Source: Clavaria fumosa (taxonomy: Eukaryota; Basidiomycota; Agaricomycetes; Agaricales; Clavariaceae). Taken from it: a stretch of DNA of 64,000 bases. Below are positions 23,142 through 33,303 of this stretch, one piece after another (within the stretch, counting starts at the first letter, position 1; the number at the start of each line of letters is the position of its first letter). The translations under genes and the position numbers were made by a program. The notes under the pieces are model-generated. The model did not search any database. It saw nothing but the letters and a program-made list of their open reading frames with translations, and was not told the DNA's origin. The stretch is from positions 3,444,760 through 3,508,759 of the forward strand of contig OX637800.1 in NCBI GenBank assembly GCA_951802425.1. Reading direction: 5' to 3'.

Positions 23142-23993
23142 GAGGGCTGTCTTTTTCTTGCGACATTCATCCTCGACATGACCTGTGCAACCGCAGAAAT
23201 CACATTTCTTCTTCTTTCGCTGTTCTCCTTTCTCGTCCTTGTCCTTTTCTCCGTCTTGGTCTTTCCCTTTTGTATTCCCACCTTGTCGCTTTCCTTTTAC
23301 CTGAGCTTTCAATGCAGTAGATGAGGTGTTTGCAGCAGCAGAGCAAACTTGTTCCTCAGTAAGGATTGCATTCTTAACAGCTTGGACTTTCGGTAGCGAG
23401 GACTGAGAGAGGAGAATGGTTCTAAGTACGGAGAAGGAGTCTGGCAACGCAATTATAATGGCAATAGCGATTACACTCTCATCGAGGGAAATTCCGTGCG
23501 ATTTCAGGATGCGCCAGCGTTCGAGTAGAGCGTTTATTTGCGATTCGAAGGGGTCTTCGTCTGACAGCCTGGTCTGGAAGAGTGCGGCTATGTGCAGAGT
23601 GGCTGTTTGGAGCCCGGTGCCCTGGTAGCGATCTCTGAGGCTGTCCCAGGCTTCTTTTGAGGATTGGGCAGCGACGACGCCTGAATACGGTTCTGTCTCG
23701 AGTGTGAGGAGTATTTGGGCTTGGGCATCCCATTCGCGTGTTTCCCAGTCAGTGCGCGCTGCGGTATCGGTAAGCGGTGGTTCGGTTTCAGTACCATTGA
23801 CGATCTTCCAAAGGTTGCGGTTTCGAAGAATTAGTCGCATCTGAGAGCTCCAAATCTGATAGTTTGAGCCATCATCCTTCAGTCGATCGATGTCAAAGAG
23901 GCGATTTGACATTTTTTCACAATTGGTTGATTTGGTGGCTGCCACAGCAGCAGGAGGTGAAAGGAGGGGATTGGCCGTGTTTGAGCCAGTCAT
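23142..23993 (-). pseudogene. Outer copia Gag
   Basis: Starts at ATG 23993 (MTGSNTANP) and has a UBN2-type Gag core (DGSNYQIWSSQMRLIL, AWDSLRDRYQG, LLERWRILKSHGISLDE) followed by a Lys/Asp-rich linker and the CCHC knuckle CDFCGCTGHVEDEC near 23150. The nested copia interrupts it right after the knuckle; on removing that element and one duplication the frame runs on into the pol at 18074 in the same phase. This places Gag and Pol in one frame with no programmed shift. Confidence 0.93.
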
Positions 23994-24050
23994 AAATCTC
24001 GAAAAAAGACTGAGTAGTAGTTGGAAGCTTTTTGAGTAGCCTGCGTCAAG

Positions 24051-24064
24051 CGGGTCTCATAATC
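24051..24064 (-). promoter_or_regulatory. Primer binding site of the outer copia
   Basis: On the minus strand gattatgagacccg directly follows the 5' LTR, identical to the site of the nested element. Its complement resembles a tRNA-Met anticodon arm, pointing to priming by a tRNA half as known for Drosophila copia. Confidence 0.75.
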
Positions 24065-24329
24065 TATAGCGAGGTGTCTGTCCGGCAGTGGTTAACTGTA
24101 AAGACAGTAAGCTAAATCTCAGTCTCAAAAGAGAGAACTAAATTCATTTGCCTGTAAAGACAGTAAGCTAAATCTAAGGACAGGCTATTAGTTAGGACTG
24201 ATATAGTGAATGTAATGGGAGTCATACCTCAGTCTCGAAAGAGAGAACTGAGGTTAAGTGGTGCGAGCGTCAGGTAATATGTATGTTACGTAATGTTGCC
24301 CGATATGGGCGAACCTCCCATATCCAACA
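24065..24329 (-). repeat. 5' LTR of the outer copia
   Basis: 265 bp, partner of 14333-14597. Confidence 0.95.
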
Positions 24330-25481
24330 GAGGATTCAAAACGCACCTTCTGCCCCCTTGAGCTTCGTCCTATGGTAATCCAGCTGCTTGAGCACCACTT
24401 CTGCGCACACCCACTCATCCCCGGCTATTCCGCACCAAGTGCTGAAGGTGTTCAGTACTGGGCAGCGAAGCAAATGTATGAATTCTGTGTTAAACACAAC
24501 CTTTGTGAAGCTTGGGCTTACCTATGGGAGAACTGGTATCGGAGTGGCCGTTGGGAATTGTGGGCGAGGGCCGCAAGCCATGAGATACCAGTCCTGAAAA
24601 TGACAATGATTCTTGAGAGCCAGTAAGTCCTTAAGTCTGGCATTTTGTACAGGCTCAGATGGAACTCACCTGTGGGCAGCTTATCAAGCGCGATTTTCTG
24701 CACCACTTCCAACGACCACGGCTGGATCTCCTAACATGGGTCTTGGTTGTCAAACTTGCTCCAACATATTACCGAAAGCTGGATAGGTTACTTACTGATT
24801 TTGGCCGCTATCGAGAGCTGCCATCCTGGCGCAAGGCATTCAAACACGAGTGGAAAAAATTAATGAAGACACCAATTACCTTCCCACTAAATCCAAGATA
24901 CCGGCCCAACCCCCGGCTCTGGGTATGCACCTGCCCACACTTCGTGATCAGCCGCTTCCTGCTCTGCAAGCACCTTGTGCAGTCAGTCCACCCAGTCGAC
25001 GCATTATTTTTCCTTCAAGCTCACCGAAATCGAACGGCGCCGTTCTGGTCACATCCCTCACTCATTCCATTCGGGGGGGGCCGCACAAGCTTCCGAGAAT
25101 GCTCCAGGTGAATCCAACCTGCAAGTAAAAGAGGGAGAAGATTCAGATCAGGAACAAGGATCTGATGATGAGCTGGTTGACACTTCACAAACTGACCTCA
25201 GAGGAACCGAATGGTTAACAGTCAAGGAGCGATTTCACGAAGCAATCAACACCTTGCGAGAATTTTGTGATGGACTTGAATACCAGATCCAATTTAATGA
25301 CCAGCGCATGTTGGAAGTGGTGGAACGCGAATCGGCGGGTTGTCTCAGGCTTGCGCGGAGTTGTTTGAGTCGTGAGCAGCGCTCCAACACACGCGAGACT
25401 TCACCAACAACATGGGAAAAAGGAACAATCTCGGCGATGTTCTATAGGCCACGGCCTCGCTCTGCAGACATGGATTCATGA
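24330..25481 (+). pseudogene. MULE-type transposase, C-terminal half with SWIM zinc finger
   Basis: Begins in phase at the copia junction (SKRTFCPLELRPMVIQLLEHHF) and shows the block HPLIPGYSAPSAEGVQYWAAKQMYEF, then WAYLWENWYRSGRWELWARA, then KRDFLHHFQRPRLDLLTWVLV. A SWIM-like zinc finger follows (CTCPHFVISRFLLCKHLVQ, C-x-C-xn-C-x-H). These blocks are typical of fungal Mutator-like transposases. A GT-AG-like gap near 24620-24660 does not restore phase, and a G8 run at 25074-25081 shifts the frame again before an acidic tail ending at 25481. Broken by the copia insertion at its left end; the N-terminal DDE part was not found with confidence on the far side of the nest. Confidence 0.75.
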
Positions 25482-25639
25482 AAATTTCAATTATATCTTA
25501 TCTCAATCCTTATTTTCTCCGCAACTCTGCCGAATGTTGAGACAAATCAATAATTTACTTCCATGCTGTGTTGCAAGTTGAACGGTTGTGTTGCACCGTG
25601 TTTGGCATCCACGTGACATGTGGAGTTGGGGGAGAGCAA

Positions 25640-25941
25640 GGTGACTTCACCACCGATGGGTCAAAGGGCGTGGTCCATCTGCAGCTCGTGCGGTCGGCGC
25701 AGATCCTGGTGCTGGACGAGTGCACGTCCGCACTGGACCTGGTGCTGGAGAGCATGCGCGCAGCCAAGGGGCGCACATTGAGTGGATGCAAATTGATGGC
25801 GTCTACGTATAGTAGTACCTCTTTGAATCTTCGTAAGTACAGTGTCAAGCGTCTGTACAATACGTACAACCGCGTCTTTGTCATAGCTACATGTTGCGGT
25901 ATAGAAATGCTGATTCAAAAAAAAAAAAAAAAAAAAAAAAA
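25640..25941 (+). pseudogene. ABC-transporter ATPase 3'-end fragment followed by poly-A
   Basis: A short frame contains VRSAQILVLDECTSALD, the Walker B and D-loop of an ABC ATPase. The upstream Walker A and signature motifs are absent. About 180 nt after this motif comes an uninterrupted run of 25 A (25917-25941). A coding 3' end plus tail plus poly-A with the 5' part missing looks like a 5'-truncated retrocopy of an mRNA, possibly moved by a LINE. The octamer ccacgtga occurs at 25609-25616 and 25948-25955 and could be a target duplication, but it is near-palindromic and 6 nt away from the A run, so this is weak. Confidence 0.55.
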
Positions 25942-25974
25942 GGCCCCCCACGTGATTTTTTGCGTCTCTGCCTG

Positions 25975-26334
25975 ACCGACAAAAACCCTTGTCACATTCT
26001 CTCTGGTCTTACAAAGGTATACAAGGCCATATTCGATGCCGCCGTCGCACGTCCTCGTCTCACCGCTCTCTTCCTCAACCTCGGTGTCAACTACAGAATC
26101 CTCGCCAAGAGCCGTCGCGACGACATAGACAATCCCCATGTTGAGATACTGCTGTGGAATGCTTTCATCCTGCTCCTCAAAAACGATGGCAAAATTTGGG
26201 CCTAGCTTGACACCATCCGCATCCATGATTTTGTTGACAGGTTCATACGTAACCGCTTGATTGAGGATGGCGATGAGGATGGGAACTGGCCGCAGGACAA
26301 CACCAACCCAACCGCCGGCGTGAGATCATCGAAT
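25975..26334 (+). pseudogene. Unrecognised host coding fragment
   Basis: From about 25995 the plus strand reads VYKAIFDAAVARPRLTALFL and continues through HVEILLWNAFILLLKNDG to a TAG at 26203-26205, then onward in the same phase (DFVDRFIRNRLIEDGDEDG) for another 40 codons. Third codon positions are mostly C, as in expressed fungal genes, which favours this strand over an open minus-strand frame of similar length. I do not recognise the family. It lies between the poly-A fragment and the F-box-like pseudogene. Confidence 0.45.
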
Positions 26335-26625
26335 TGATCCTCCCATATGTGCTCGTCTCCGCCTGCCTACGTTCTTCCACCCATCGTCTTCAATCCACCC
26401 TCATCACCCCGAACAGTAACACTCCGCACACATACCCAACAACCGCTTCCACATCCCGTTGTCTGAGCAATACGACCACGACCTCTATCGAGACCGTCCA
26501 CGGTGCCTACCCGTTGTACCATGACACCGACATAGTCACCCCTCGCGCACCACTTCGGGTGCACTATCGACACCCATGGCCTGTCATGCCCCATCTCCCC
26601 ATGAAACCGCCTCGAAGCCACGCAG

Positions 26626-27883
26626 GGCCAGGTCATCACGCAGGAGGACATTATCGAATTCAATGCGCACAGCGGTGCCAGGCTGCACACGCATGGTAGG
26701 TGGACCGACCGTCCCGCGGCACAGCTGCTGAGCGAACAGTGGGACCATGATTGGGAGAGACTCGTCTCGTGCTGGGACCCGTGGATCAAATCGATGGTCA
26801 AGATCCCGCTCTGCCCCATCGGCACGCTGGATGGTCTGTGGGCCGGTCGCCTGGAGGTACGCCCGCCGCCGTGCTTTCGTTCGCCCCCTGACATGCCACC
26901 CGACAGATCCCAAACAGGATGGATTACATGAGCCTCTTCTCCACTGCAGAGATACCCGCAACCTTCGCCCGCAGCATGTTCCTCACAACCCAGCCTGTGT
27001 GCATGTGCCTGCGCAAGCACCATTGCATCAGCCTGCGGAAGCCCGTGCCCACAGGCGGCACCGGTGACCCGCTCGACGATAACCTCTTCAACGCGTACCT
27101 CCCGCACGAGCCGATGCACACGAGCGATGTGAGCGGGTTTCCGATCCTCCCCAATCTGACGGTGTTAACATGCTCTTTCCCCCCCTTCTTTTGTGCCCAG
27201 GGCTCGTTTGCGCTGCTCGAACACGGCGGCGCCCTCTACAGGTACGGCACGCACGTCCCGAGGCAGCGCAACGCGCACGACAGCACGACGTGCGGCGCAT
27301 GCGCTGCGCGCGAGGCAGAGGACGACGAGTGGCAGTGCACGGGTGGGGACAAGAGCGGCGGTGCACGGGCGGGGACAACGAGCGGCAGGGCACGGGCGGG
27401 GATGACGAGCGGCGGTGCACGGGCGGAGACGACAAGGATGACAAGGACAACCTCCTGATGATGGATGTGGAAGACGAGACGCACTTTGCGGCGGTCGGGC
27501 TCGGGCTCGCCACGCCCAAGGACGACAACTTGGAGGGGTTCGAGGAGCCGTATCGGACGGTGTGCAATAGTGTGCATGATTGTCGTCTCTGGCGTAGTAC
27601 CTGATCTCTAGACTCAATCTTCATTTCTGTTTGTTCATGCGTGTGCGCAGATGGACCACAGGCACGCCCTTGGCTGGGGCTCGTATCGCTTCTTCGGCCG
27701 CGTGCGCCAGTGGGACGGGGTGATCACGATCCTGCGCGTGCCAACGACCGGCATGCATAGGTCATCCTCACCGGGTTCCTCCTTGGCAGGCACACCATCA
27801 TTGACAACTGGCACTTTGTCAACTGCACCGTCGGCCTGCCCGGGTGGGAAAGCACATTTACCATGTCGAGGAGGGTCGAGTGA
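26626..27883 (+). pseudogene. F-box-associated family protein, C-terminal part, frame-broken
   Basis: A multi-exon gene in the style of a large Agaricomycete family annotated as F-box proteins. Exon 26626-26856 (WTDRPAAQLLSEQWDHDW to LWAGRLE), intron 26857-26906 (50 nt, GT-AG), exon 26907-27161 (PVPTGGTGDPLDDNLFNAYLP), intron 27162-27200 (39 nt), exon from 27201 (SFALLEHGGALYRYGTH, HDSTTCGAC). A 9-codon minisatellite (27335-27441) follows; its first unit is one base short and shifts the frame. The C-terminal exon after an AG at about 27650 reads HALGWGSYRFFGRVRQWDG, then in a new phase HTIIDNWHFVNCTVG to TGA at 27881-27883. At least three phase changes are not explained by introns. The F-box itself is not seen. 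Family assignment is from memory of the conserved C-terminal pattern. Confidence 0.55.
27335..27441 (+). repeat. 27-bp coding minisatellite, 4 units
   Basis: Units at 27335-27360 (26 bp), 27361-27387, 27388-27414 and 27415-27441. In frame each codes for a 9-residue unit of the form TGGDDERRC. The first unit lacks one base relative to the others (gacaagagc against gacaacgagc), which breaks the host gene frame. Confidence 0.85.
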
Positions 27884-28395
27884 GCCATCTCATGGTGGAC
27901 AATGTGCGGCGTGGGTGCTTGTGGTGGAAGTGGCAGGAAGAGTGTGGTGACGCTGCCATGCGTGATGCGCATCGACTCAGTGGGCGCATGCATGGTGGAT
28001 ATGGCAGAAAGGAAGGAGGGCAGGCACTAGGGGTATGGAAAAACTGCTGTAGGTGGAGTGCGTCGCTTTAGCTGGTGCATGCGTGATACATGTGACAGGA
28101 AGGGCAGACAACAAGCCTAGGGGTGTAGCAACCCTGTCATAGAATATGCGCAATGTGCATAGCAAGACAAGTGGGCAACACATGCAGAGTGAGCTGTTGA
28201 ATCACTGTAGATGGTGTCCAGCACACGTACAAGAGGCAGCAGAGGAAGCAAGGCAGTAAGCAATAACTGGCTCAGGGTATAATTTCAGAATGGAATGATG
28301 ATCCACCATACAACCCATCACACATAGTTAAGTTGGATATAACTATGTACTGGACACTGTATATTTGCTGTATATAACAGGGTACTGGATTCTGC
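27884..28395. other. No gene seen
   Basis: About 500 nt between the F-box-like pseudogene and the repeat block. No supported coding frame or RNA gene. Confidence 0.5.
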
Positions 28396-28530
28396 CAGAG
28401 ATATCTGTATCCTGAGTATAATACAAGTCTGCTGGAGGATATCTGTCTCCTGCATGAGACCTGTCCAGCAGAGATATTCATCTCCTGCACAAGACATGTC
28501 CAGCAGAAATATTAGGATTTCCCTCTCCTG
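28396..28530 (+). repeat. Degenerate short tandem repeat (about 35 bp x 3)
   Basis: Successive units share agatatctgtctcctgca-like and gtccagcag blocks (near 28400, 28437, 28468 and 28500). Confidence 0.5.
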
Positions 28531-28670
28531 CATGTTACATGGTTTCTGGGGAAGCCACAGAAATTCACTACTGATCAGGATCATGTCCTGTTCACCTCAT
28601 ACCTCTGAGACCAGGCAAATCCTTGGTGGATGCTGTACCTTGTTTAGCAACTGCCACCCATGATGCTAAC
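28530..28670 (+). pseudogene. Ty3 Gag fragment
   Basis: About 140 nt that match 32410-32555 of the Ty3 element below (TWFLGKP, TDQDHVLF, TSYL then TGA). Both copies carry the TGA after TSYL where a CGA codon is expected. Confidence 0.75.
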
Positions 28671-28821
28671 AGCATATGTGAATGATAATAGAGTAAACAA
28701 GCAGCAATGTACCAACTGGAGTACACATTAGTGACTCACTTAACACCCAAGATTTAGGATGACATAAATAAAGCCTGTGAACAGATTCATGTGAATATAC
28801 AATATAGGTGAAGGATGATTT

Positions 28822-29507
28822 TTGGATCTTGGTAGGTATGTAGGACCTAGGTTTTGGCATGCTGGGAGTGAGCAGCACAGGTGGCATAAGTAGGATGGAG
28901 GGTGGACAGTCTGAGTGGGGTGAATGGGTGGCACAAGCAAGGTGAGTAAAGCAGGAAGCAAGCCAAGTGGTGTAGCACCAATGAGGTGAGTGGGCAGGCA
29001 ACACAAGCAGGGTGGATGGTGCAATTGGGGTGAGCAGCATGGGTGACACCATTGGGACAAGTTTGGTGGACAGTGCATGTGCATATTATCAGTAAATGAT
29101 ACATCTGCTTGAGTAATGTATGTGTATACTGTGCTCATGCTTGTCATCCTGGCACTACTCATGCTCATCAGTCATTGCTTAATGACAAGCATGAGCACAG
29201 TATACACATACATTACTCAAGCAGATGTATCATTTACTGATAATATGCACATGCACTGTCCACCAAACTTGTCCCAATGGTGTCACCCATGCTGCTCACC
29301 CCAATTGCACCATCCACCCTGCTTGTGTTGCCTGCCCACTCACCTCATTGGTGCTACACCACTTGGCTTGCTTCCTGCTTTACTCACCTTGCTTGTGCCA
29401 CCCATTCACCCCACTCAGACTGTCCACCCTCCATCCTACTTATGCCACCTGTGCTGCTCACTCCCAGCATGCCAAAACTTAGGTCCTACTTACCTACCAA
29501 GATCCAA
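28822..29507. repeat. Palindrome P1: 326-bp inverted arms, 34-nt spacer
   Basis: Left arm 28822-29147 and right arm 29182-29507 are reverse complements with only a couple of mismatches seen (near 28838-28852 against 29480-29495). The spacer is 29148-29181. Both arms give the same meaningless frames on opposite strands. Arm sequence is related to parts of palindrome P2 (48649-51367). Confidence 0.93.
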
Positions 29508-29945
29508 TGTGATGCAGGCTTGGACATGTTACAGGTGAGCCATGCCATGTAAATGGCCAGGACACCCACACCTCTCATAATGTACAAAGTAAGTTGCCTG
29601 GATGTGTATCTCAAAGTGGGTATCCAGGACTCCCATGCTCACATGATGCACAAAGTCAACCAGAGGTGTATGTCAAAGTGGGTGTCCCATATCTTATAAA
29701 GTCAGTTCAGTTGTGAGTTGAGTCAGTGTCAAAGCTTGAATGCATGTGTTTCATAGTGTGTGGCCCACAGCTATCAACATATGCAGGAGACACAATTGCT
29801 GAATGAAGTCACTTGGGCAGAGACAGGAGAGCAGACAATAATACAAGGGCAATGGTATGCTGGTATATGGGTGACTTTCTGACAGTGCCACAGGGGCAGC
29901 AGGGAGCACCTCAGATTGAATGGATGCTAGATTGAATGGAAGAAG
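29508..29945 (+). repeat. Homologue of the outer right arm of palindrome P2
   Basis: Matches about 50779-51225 in order and orientation, including gatccaatgtgatgcagg, ctctcataatgtacaaagtaa and ggcccacagctatcaaca. Here the matching left outer arm is missing. About 35 nt left of P1 (28785-28820) instead resembles 51352-51390. Confidence 0.75.
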
Positions 29946-30010
29946 AAGGCCCACCATGGGTAGTGGAGACAGGAAGGTGTAATAATGTTAGCCACCTAGA
30001 CAAGAAAGAC

Positions 30011-30375
30011 TAATAGCATAGTCCTTGTGCAGATGGAGTATCTGCACTTTCTTTCACTGCAAGCTAACCACTCAAGCTAGTCTTTTGAAATTTTGTGTGC
30101 CTATATCTACCCCTCTAATCCTCAATCTCCATGGTTTACATTTTCCCAAAACCTATTTCGCAATGCATGCCAGAGCTGCTGACCAAACCAGTCAAAATTC
30201 TCCCATTTATCAAAACCAACCATAGGATTCCAAAACAAATGGAATTCTATACTGGGCCATCCCATACCTATCATATTCCATCCCTCTCTCTCCCCTCCCA
30301 TCACCCACAAAGCAACAATTCCAGCATACAGTCAGAATCCAGTTCTCACAGTCCTCACACAGTTTGTACTTGTGG
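30011..30375 (+). repeat. Dispersed repeat X, copy 1
   Basis: Near-identical to 39816-40177 (agcatagtccttgtgcagat through cacacagtttgtactt). No gene. Confidence 0.85.
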
Positions 30376-30659
30376 TGGCACCTAAATCAAATGGGATCAC
30401 ATTGAAAGATTGAGTATAGTGCATGAATAATACACCCTGACTTTGTTTCAATTACTCTGCCACATCCAGGACTACAGTTGCCTTCCTACAAACCTAAACA
30501 ACACAAGTACCCATACAAGTTTGCAGGCCTCACAGCACAAGATCTAACTGTGAAAATCTCTTGAAATTGATCATGGATGCTCTAAATGATGACCACTATC
30601 ATATAACATGCTAAACAGACTAAACTGTTTTTCTGCGAATGGTCCCTTGTTGCTCCTAT

Positions 30660-31243
30660 CCTGCTACCCACAACACTTGCCCAATGCTGCATTGGCCAAC
30701 TTCTGTTAAATAATTTCCAATAATCACCAAAATATTCATATGCCTAGTTCCCATTTTTGGCATCATCTTTTGTATGGAAACCACATCCCACTTTCCATCT
30801 GTTCCAAAGATCCCCATTATTCTTGATATTAAATGAGCATGGCACATTGGCTATATCTCAGCAAACACTTCATATATTTTCATCAGACTTTGTGAGTAGA
30901 TGCATACCTATGAGCAGTATCTTCAGTAGTGTTTGTGCGAATTTACATGATTTAATGTAAAGGGTAGAGTGGGTGTGCAGATGAAGCAGAAGTGTGAGCC
31001 AGGGTGAGAGTGAAGATGATTGTGAGAGTGACAGAGTAAATGGGGTGGGTGAGGGTGAGTAAGAGTGTTCATGAAGGTGAAGGTGAGGGGTGAAGGTGAC
31101 TGAGAGTGGGGTTCAGGCTTCTTTTCTCATGACTGTGATGGTCCCTTGTCCTTCACAGGTGTAATACTTTCTATCCCTCAAATGAACTGGACTCAATGGT
31201 ATATTGAGCTAGTAGTTCTATGTAGAGGGATCCACCCCCTTGC
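30660..31243 (+). repeat. Dispersed repeat Y, copy 1
   Basis: About 580 bp almost identical to 38058-38636. The second half (30985-31110) is a strand-asymmetric G/A-rich tract of gtgagagtgaa-type units, shared by both copies. No gene. Confidence 0.9.
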
Positions 31244-31854
31244 TCAATACTTACCACACCGAGGGAGTCGGCATAGGGCGGCTCGATCAAAGCCTGGGTA
31301 CCCTTGGGTACCCAGATCACTTGACCAGACTAAGTCCTTAGTCAGCAATTACTAGATTTAGTTCAACTAGATTTAGTCCTTAGTTTAAATAAATTTGTCC
31401 TTAGCTCCTTGCTGGGCTAGACATAGGCTTAATCCTCTTGGGGGATGGTGTAATCGATAAGTGGGTATGTAATGATGCCTGCAACGTGAGGTTCCATCAG
31501 CTATTTATACTCAAATTTGCATATCTACTACATTTGGAAAGATTCAACATAGCTCCTTAACTAGTAATCCTAACATACCATTTAAGGACTCTAAATTAAG
31601 GAGAATTTGGTAGGTTTACATATCAGGCAGGTGTCACAACCCAACACACCCCACTATGGGCCGCCCGACGCACCTGCACACACCACAACTACTCCCGATG
31701 TAATTCCGCCGCCCGACTGCTGTCCCAAATCGACAATCAGCAATACCATGCATGGGTCGAAATTCCAACATACTCCGCATGCTTCGCCATTGTTCAGCTG
31801 ACATCAGGAAACTTGGGAAACAAGTGGAGTCAGTTTAGGACTTGCAGGGTGGTC
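31244..31854 (+). repeat. LTR-like repeat Z, copy 2
   Basis: Matches 39184-39795 closely, and 9885-10290 in reverse. It lies just upstream of the Ty3 gag at 32213 and homology to the second copy stops abruptly at ggtggtcacc (31854), as at an LTR end, so it may be the 5' LTR of that element. I could not fix a TG start or a target duplication. Confidence 0.65.
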
Positions 31855-32212
31855 ACCCAACCAACAACCTTCGGGTCCCCAGACCCCGGCCTCTGTGTCC
31901 GCTTCATTAGGGATGATGCTCGGACCAGGTTTGGTTTCCTCAGGGAGCTCCAACCCCTTGGTCCCAGTAACCCTGTATCCTCCCGCTCCGCCCACAATGC
32001 CTCCAAGCCCTACTCCACTACCTTGACCCTCAGTCCCTGCTCTTGTGTTGAGAAATACACTTACACCAGTACTACCCCCACTATCCCTACTCACAACTAA
32101 CTACTCTGGAGTGCTACCAGTGCTTCCTTTTCCGATACCCAGTGTCAACCCACCATCCTCAGCATGAGGGTCACGATGTCTGCTGCTGCCAACCCCAAGC
32201 CTCCCGCCACAG

Positions 32213-33295
32213 TTGCTGCCACGACCTTTCGAGATTCCGGGGATTCCACAAGGAATTCCACTGGCGGTACCTCCTGTGGTACCCATTGGAAATCCGCCCG
32301 CCGGTCTGCCATACTACATCTACTACCCGGCACCTGGAGACGATGGCCCCAAACTCAAGGAGCCCGATGTCTTCACAGGTAAGGACCCAGCATGGCTAAC
32401 AATGTTCATCTTGCAGTGCATTACATGGTTTCTGGGGAAGCCACGGAAATTCGCTACTGATCAGGATCATGTTCTATTCGCCACGTCGTATCTCTGAGAT
32501 CAAGCGAATACCTGGTGGATGCCATACCTTGTCCAGCAACTGCCCCCCACAATGTTGGACAATTGGGATAACTTCACCATGGAATTATTTCTGGTATTCA
32601 GAAACCCCCCCCCCACATATGACTTCAAAGAGCGTGCTGCATAATTTGAAGATGCCCAACAATTCCCACATCACAGAATACATCGTCACCTTCAATTTGC
32701 ATGCACCCTACACTGGATACAATGACACCGTGCTCGCCAAGGCCTTTTACCAGGGGCTCACCAACTGCATCAAAGACCAGTTTCAATACACGAGTTGAGA
32801 GCAGGAGTTCACCAGACTCCATCAACAAGCTTTGGCCTTCGAGCAGCAGTACTGGCAATGTGAGGAAGAACAAGGCCGCTTTCCAACATCCGTCCAATAC
32901 AGAAAGCGACCCGGTGACTCGTCGTGCGGAAATTTGTCAAACCCGATGAAAGACTGCAACGCAAAACCCGCCAACAACCAATCCTCGAACCGCCCTGCGC
33001 CCACTCCAGTAACCAACCCCATCATGACATCTGCTCTGGCCAAACCTGCCTCAACCCCTGTAACGAAGCCGAAGGAGGGAAAGATGGAGAAATCCACACC
33101 TTGCAGACCACTCTCCACCGGGCCGCTGGACTTTGCTTATATTGCATGGGTCAAGGGCATTTCTCGAATACATGCCTGTTGATCCCCGCTAACTGCAAGT
33201 CTGCTGCCCGTGCCACCCTCACATTTACCATGACCGCAGCTGAGCCCTTGGCCAGCGACAAGTTGGGAAATGCTCCAGCATCTCAAGGCATGTAG
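32213..33295 (+). pseudogene. Ty3/gypsy Gag
   Basis: Reads YYIYYPAPGDDGPKLKEPDV, FTGKDPAWLTMFILQC, then TSYL and a TGA at about 32494 (CGA to TGA). In the same phase DQANTWWMPYLVQQLP follows; the frame then changes near 32620 to ITEYIVTFNLHAPYTGYND and LAFEQQYWQCEEEQG. A CCHC knuckle (CLYCMGQGHFSNTC) appears near 33135 in a third phase. These are the standard blocks of a basidiomycete Ty3 Gag with several frame breaks. The 5' limit and true start are not certain. Confidence 0.8.
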
Positions 33296-33303
33296 GGAGA
33301 TCC

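Larger units (their letters stand above)
14333..24329 (-). mobile_element. Outer Ty1/copia retrotransposon, split by a nested copia
   Basis: Two 265-bp LTRs (14333-14597 and 24065-24329) in the minus orientation, beginning tgttggatatgg and ending ctcgctata. They differ at one base as far as I can see (g at one copy, a at the other, in the first ctcagtctc box). The 5-bp duplication gagga lies at 14328-14332 and 24330-24334. Removing the nested element leaves about 4.9 kb with one gag-pol frame. The primer site abuts the 5' LTR at 24051-24064, and a G-rich tract (tcgagtgggcg) abuts the 3' LTR. Near-identical LTRs mean a recent insertion. Confidence 0.95.

Noticed and set aside
25915..26226. Minus-strand frame across the poly-A run
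   Set aside because: The plus strand has C-ended codons and a more natural protein; the minus frame ends in poly-Phe from the A run.
28666..29552. Frames of up to 142 codons in palindrome P1
   Set aside because: The same peptides appear on both strands because of the inverted arms; no domain, no codon bias.
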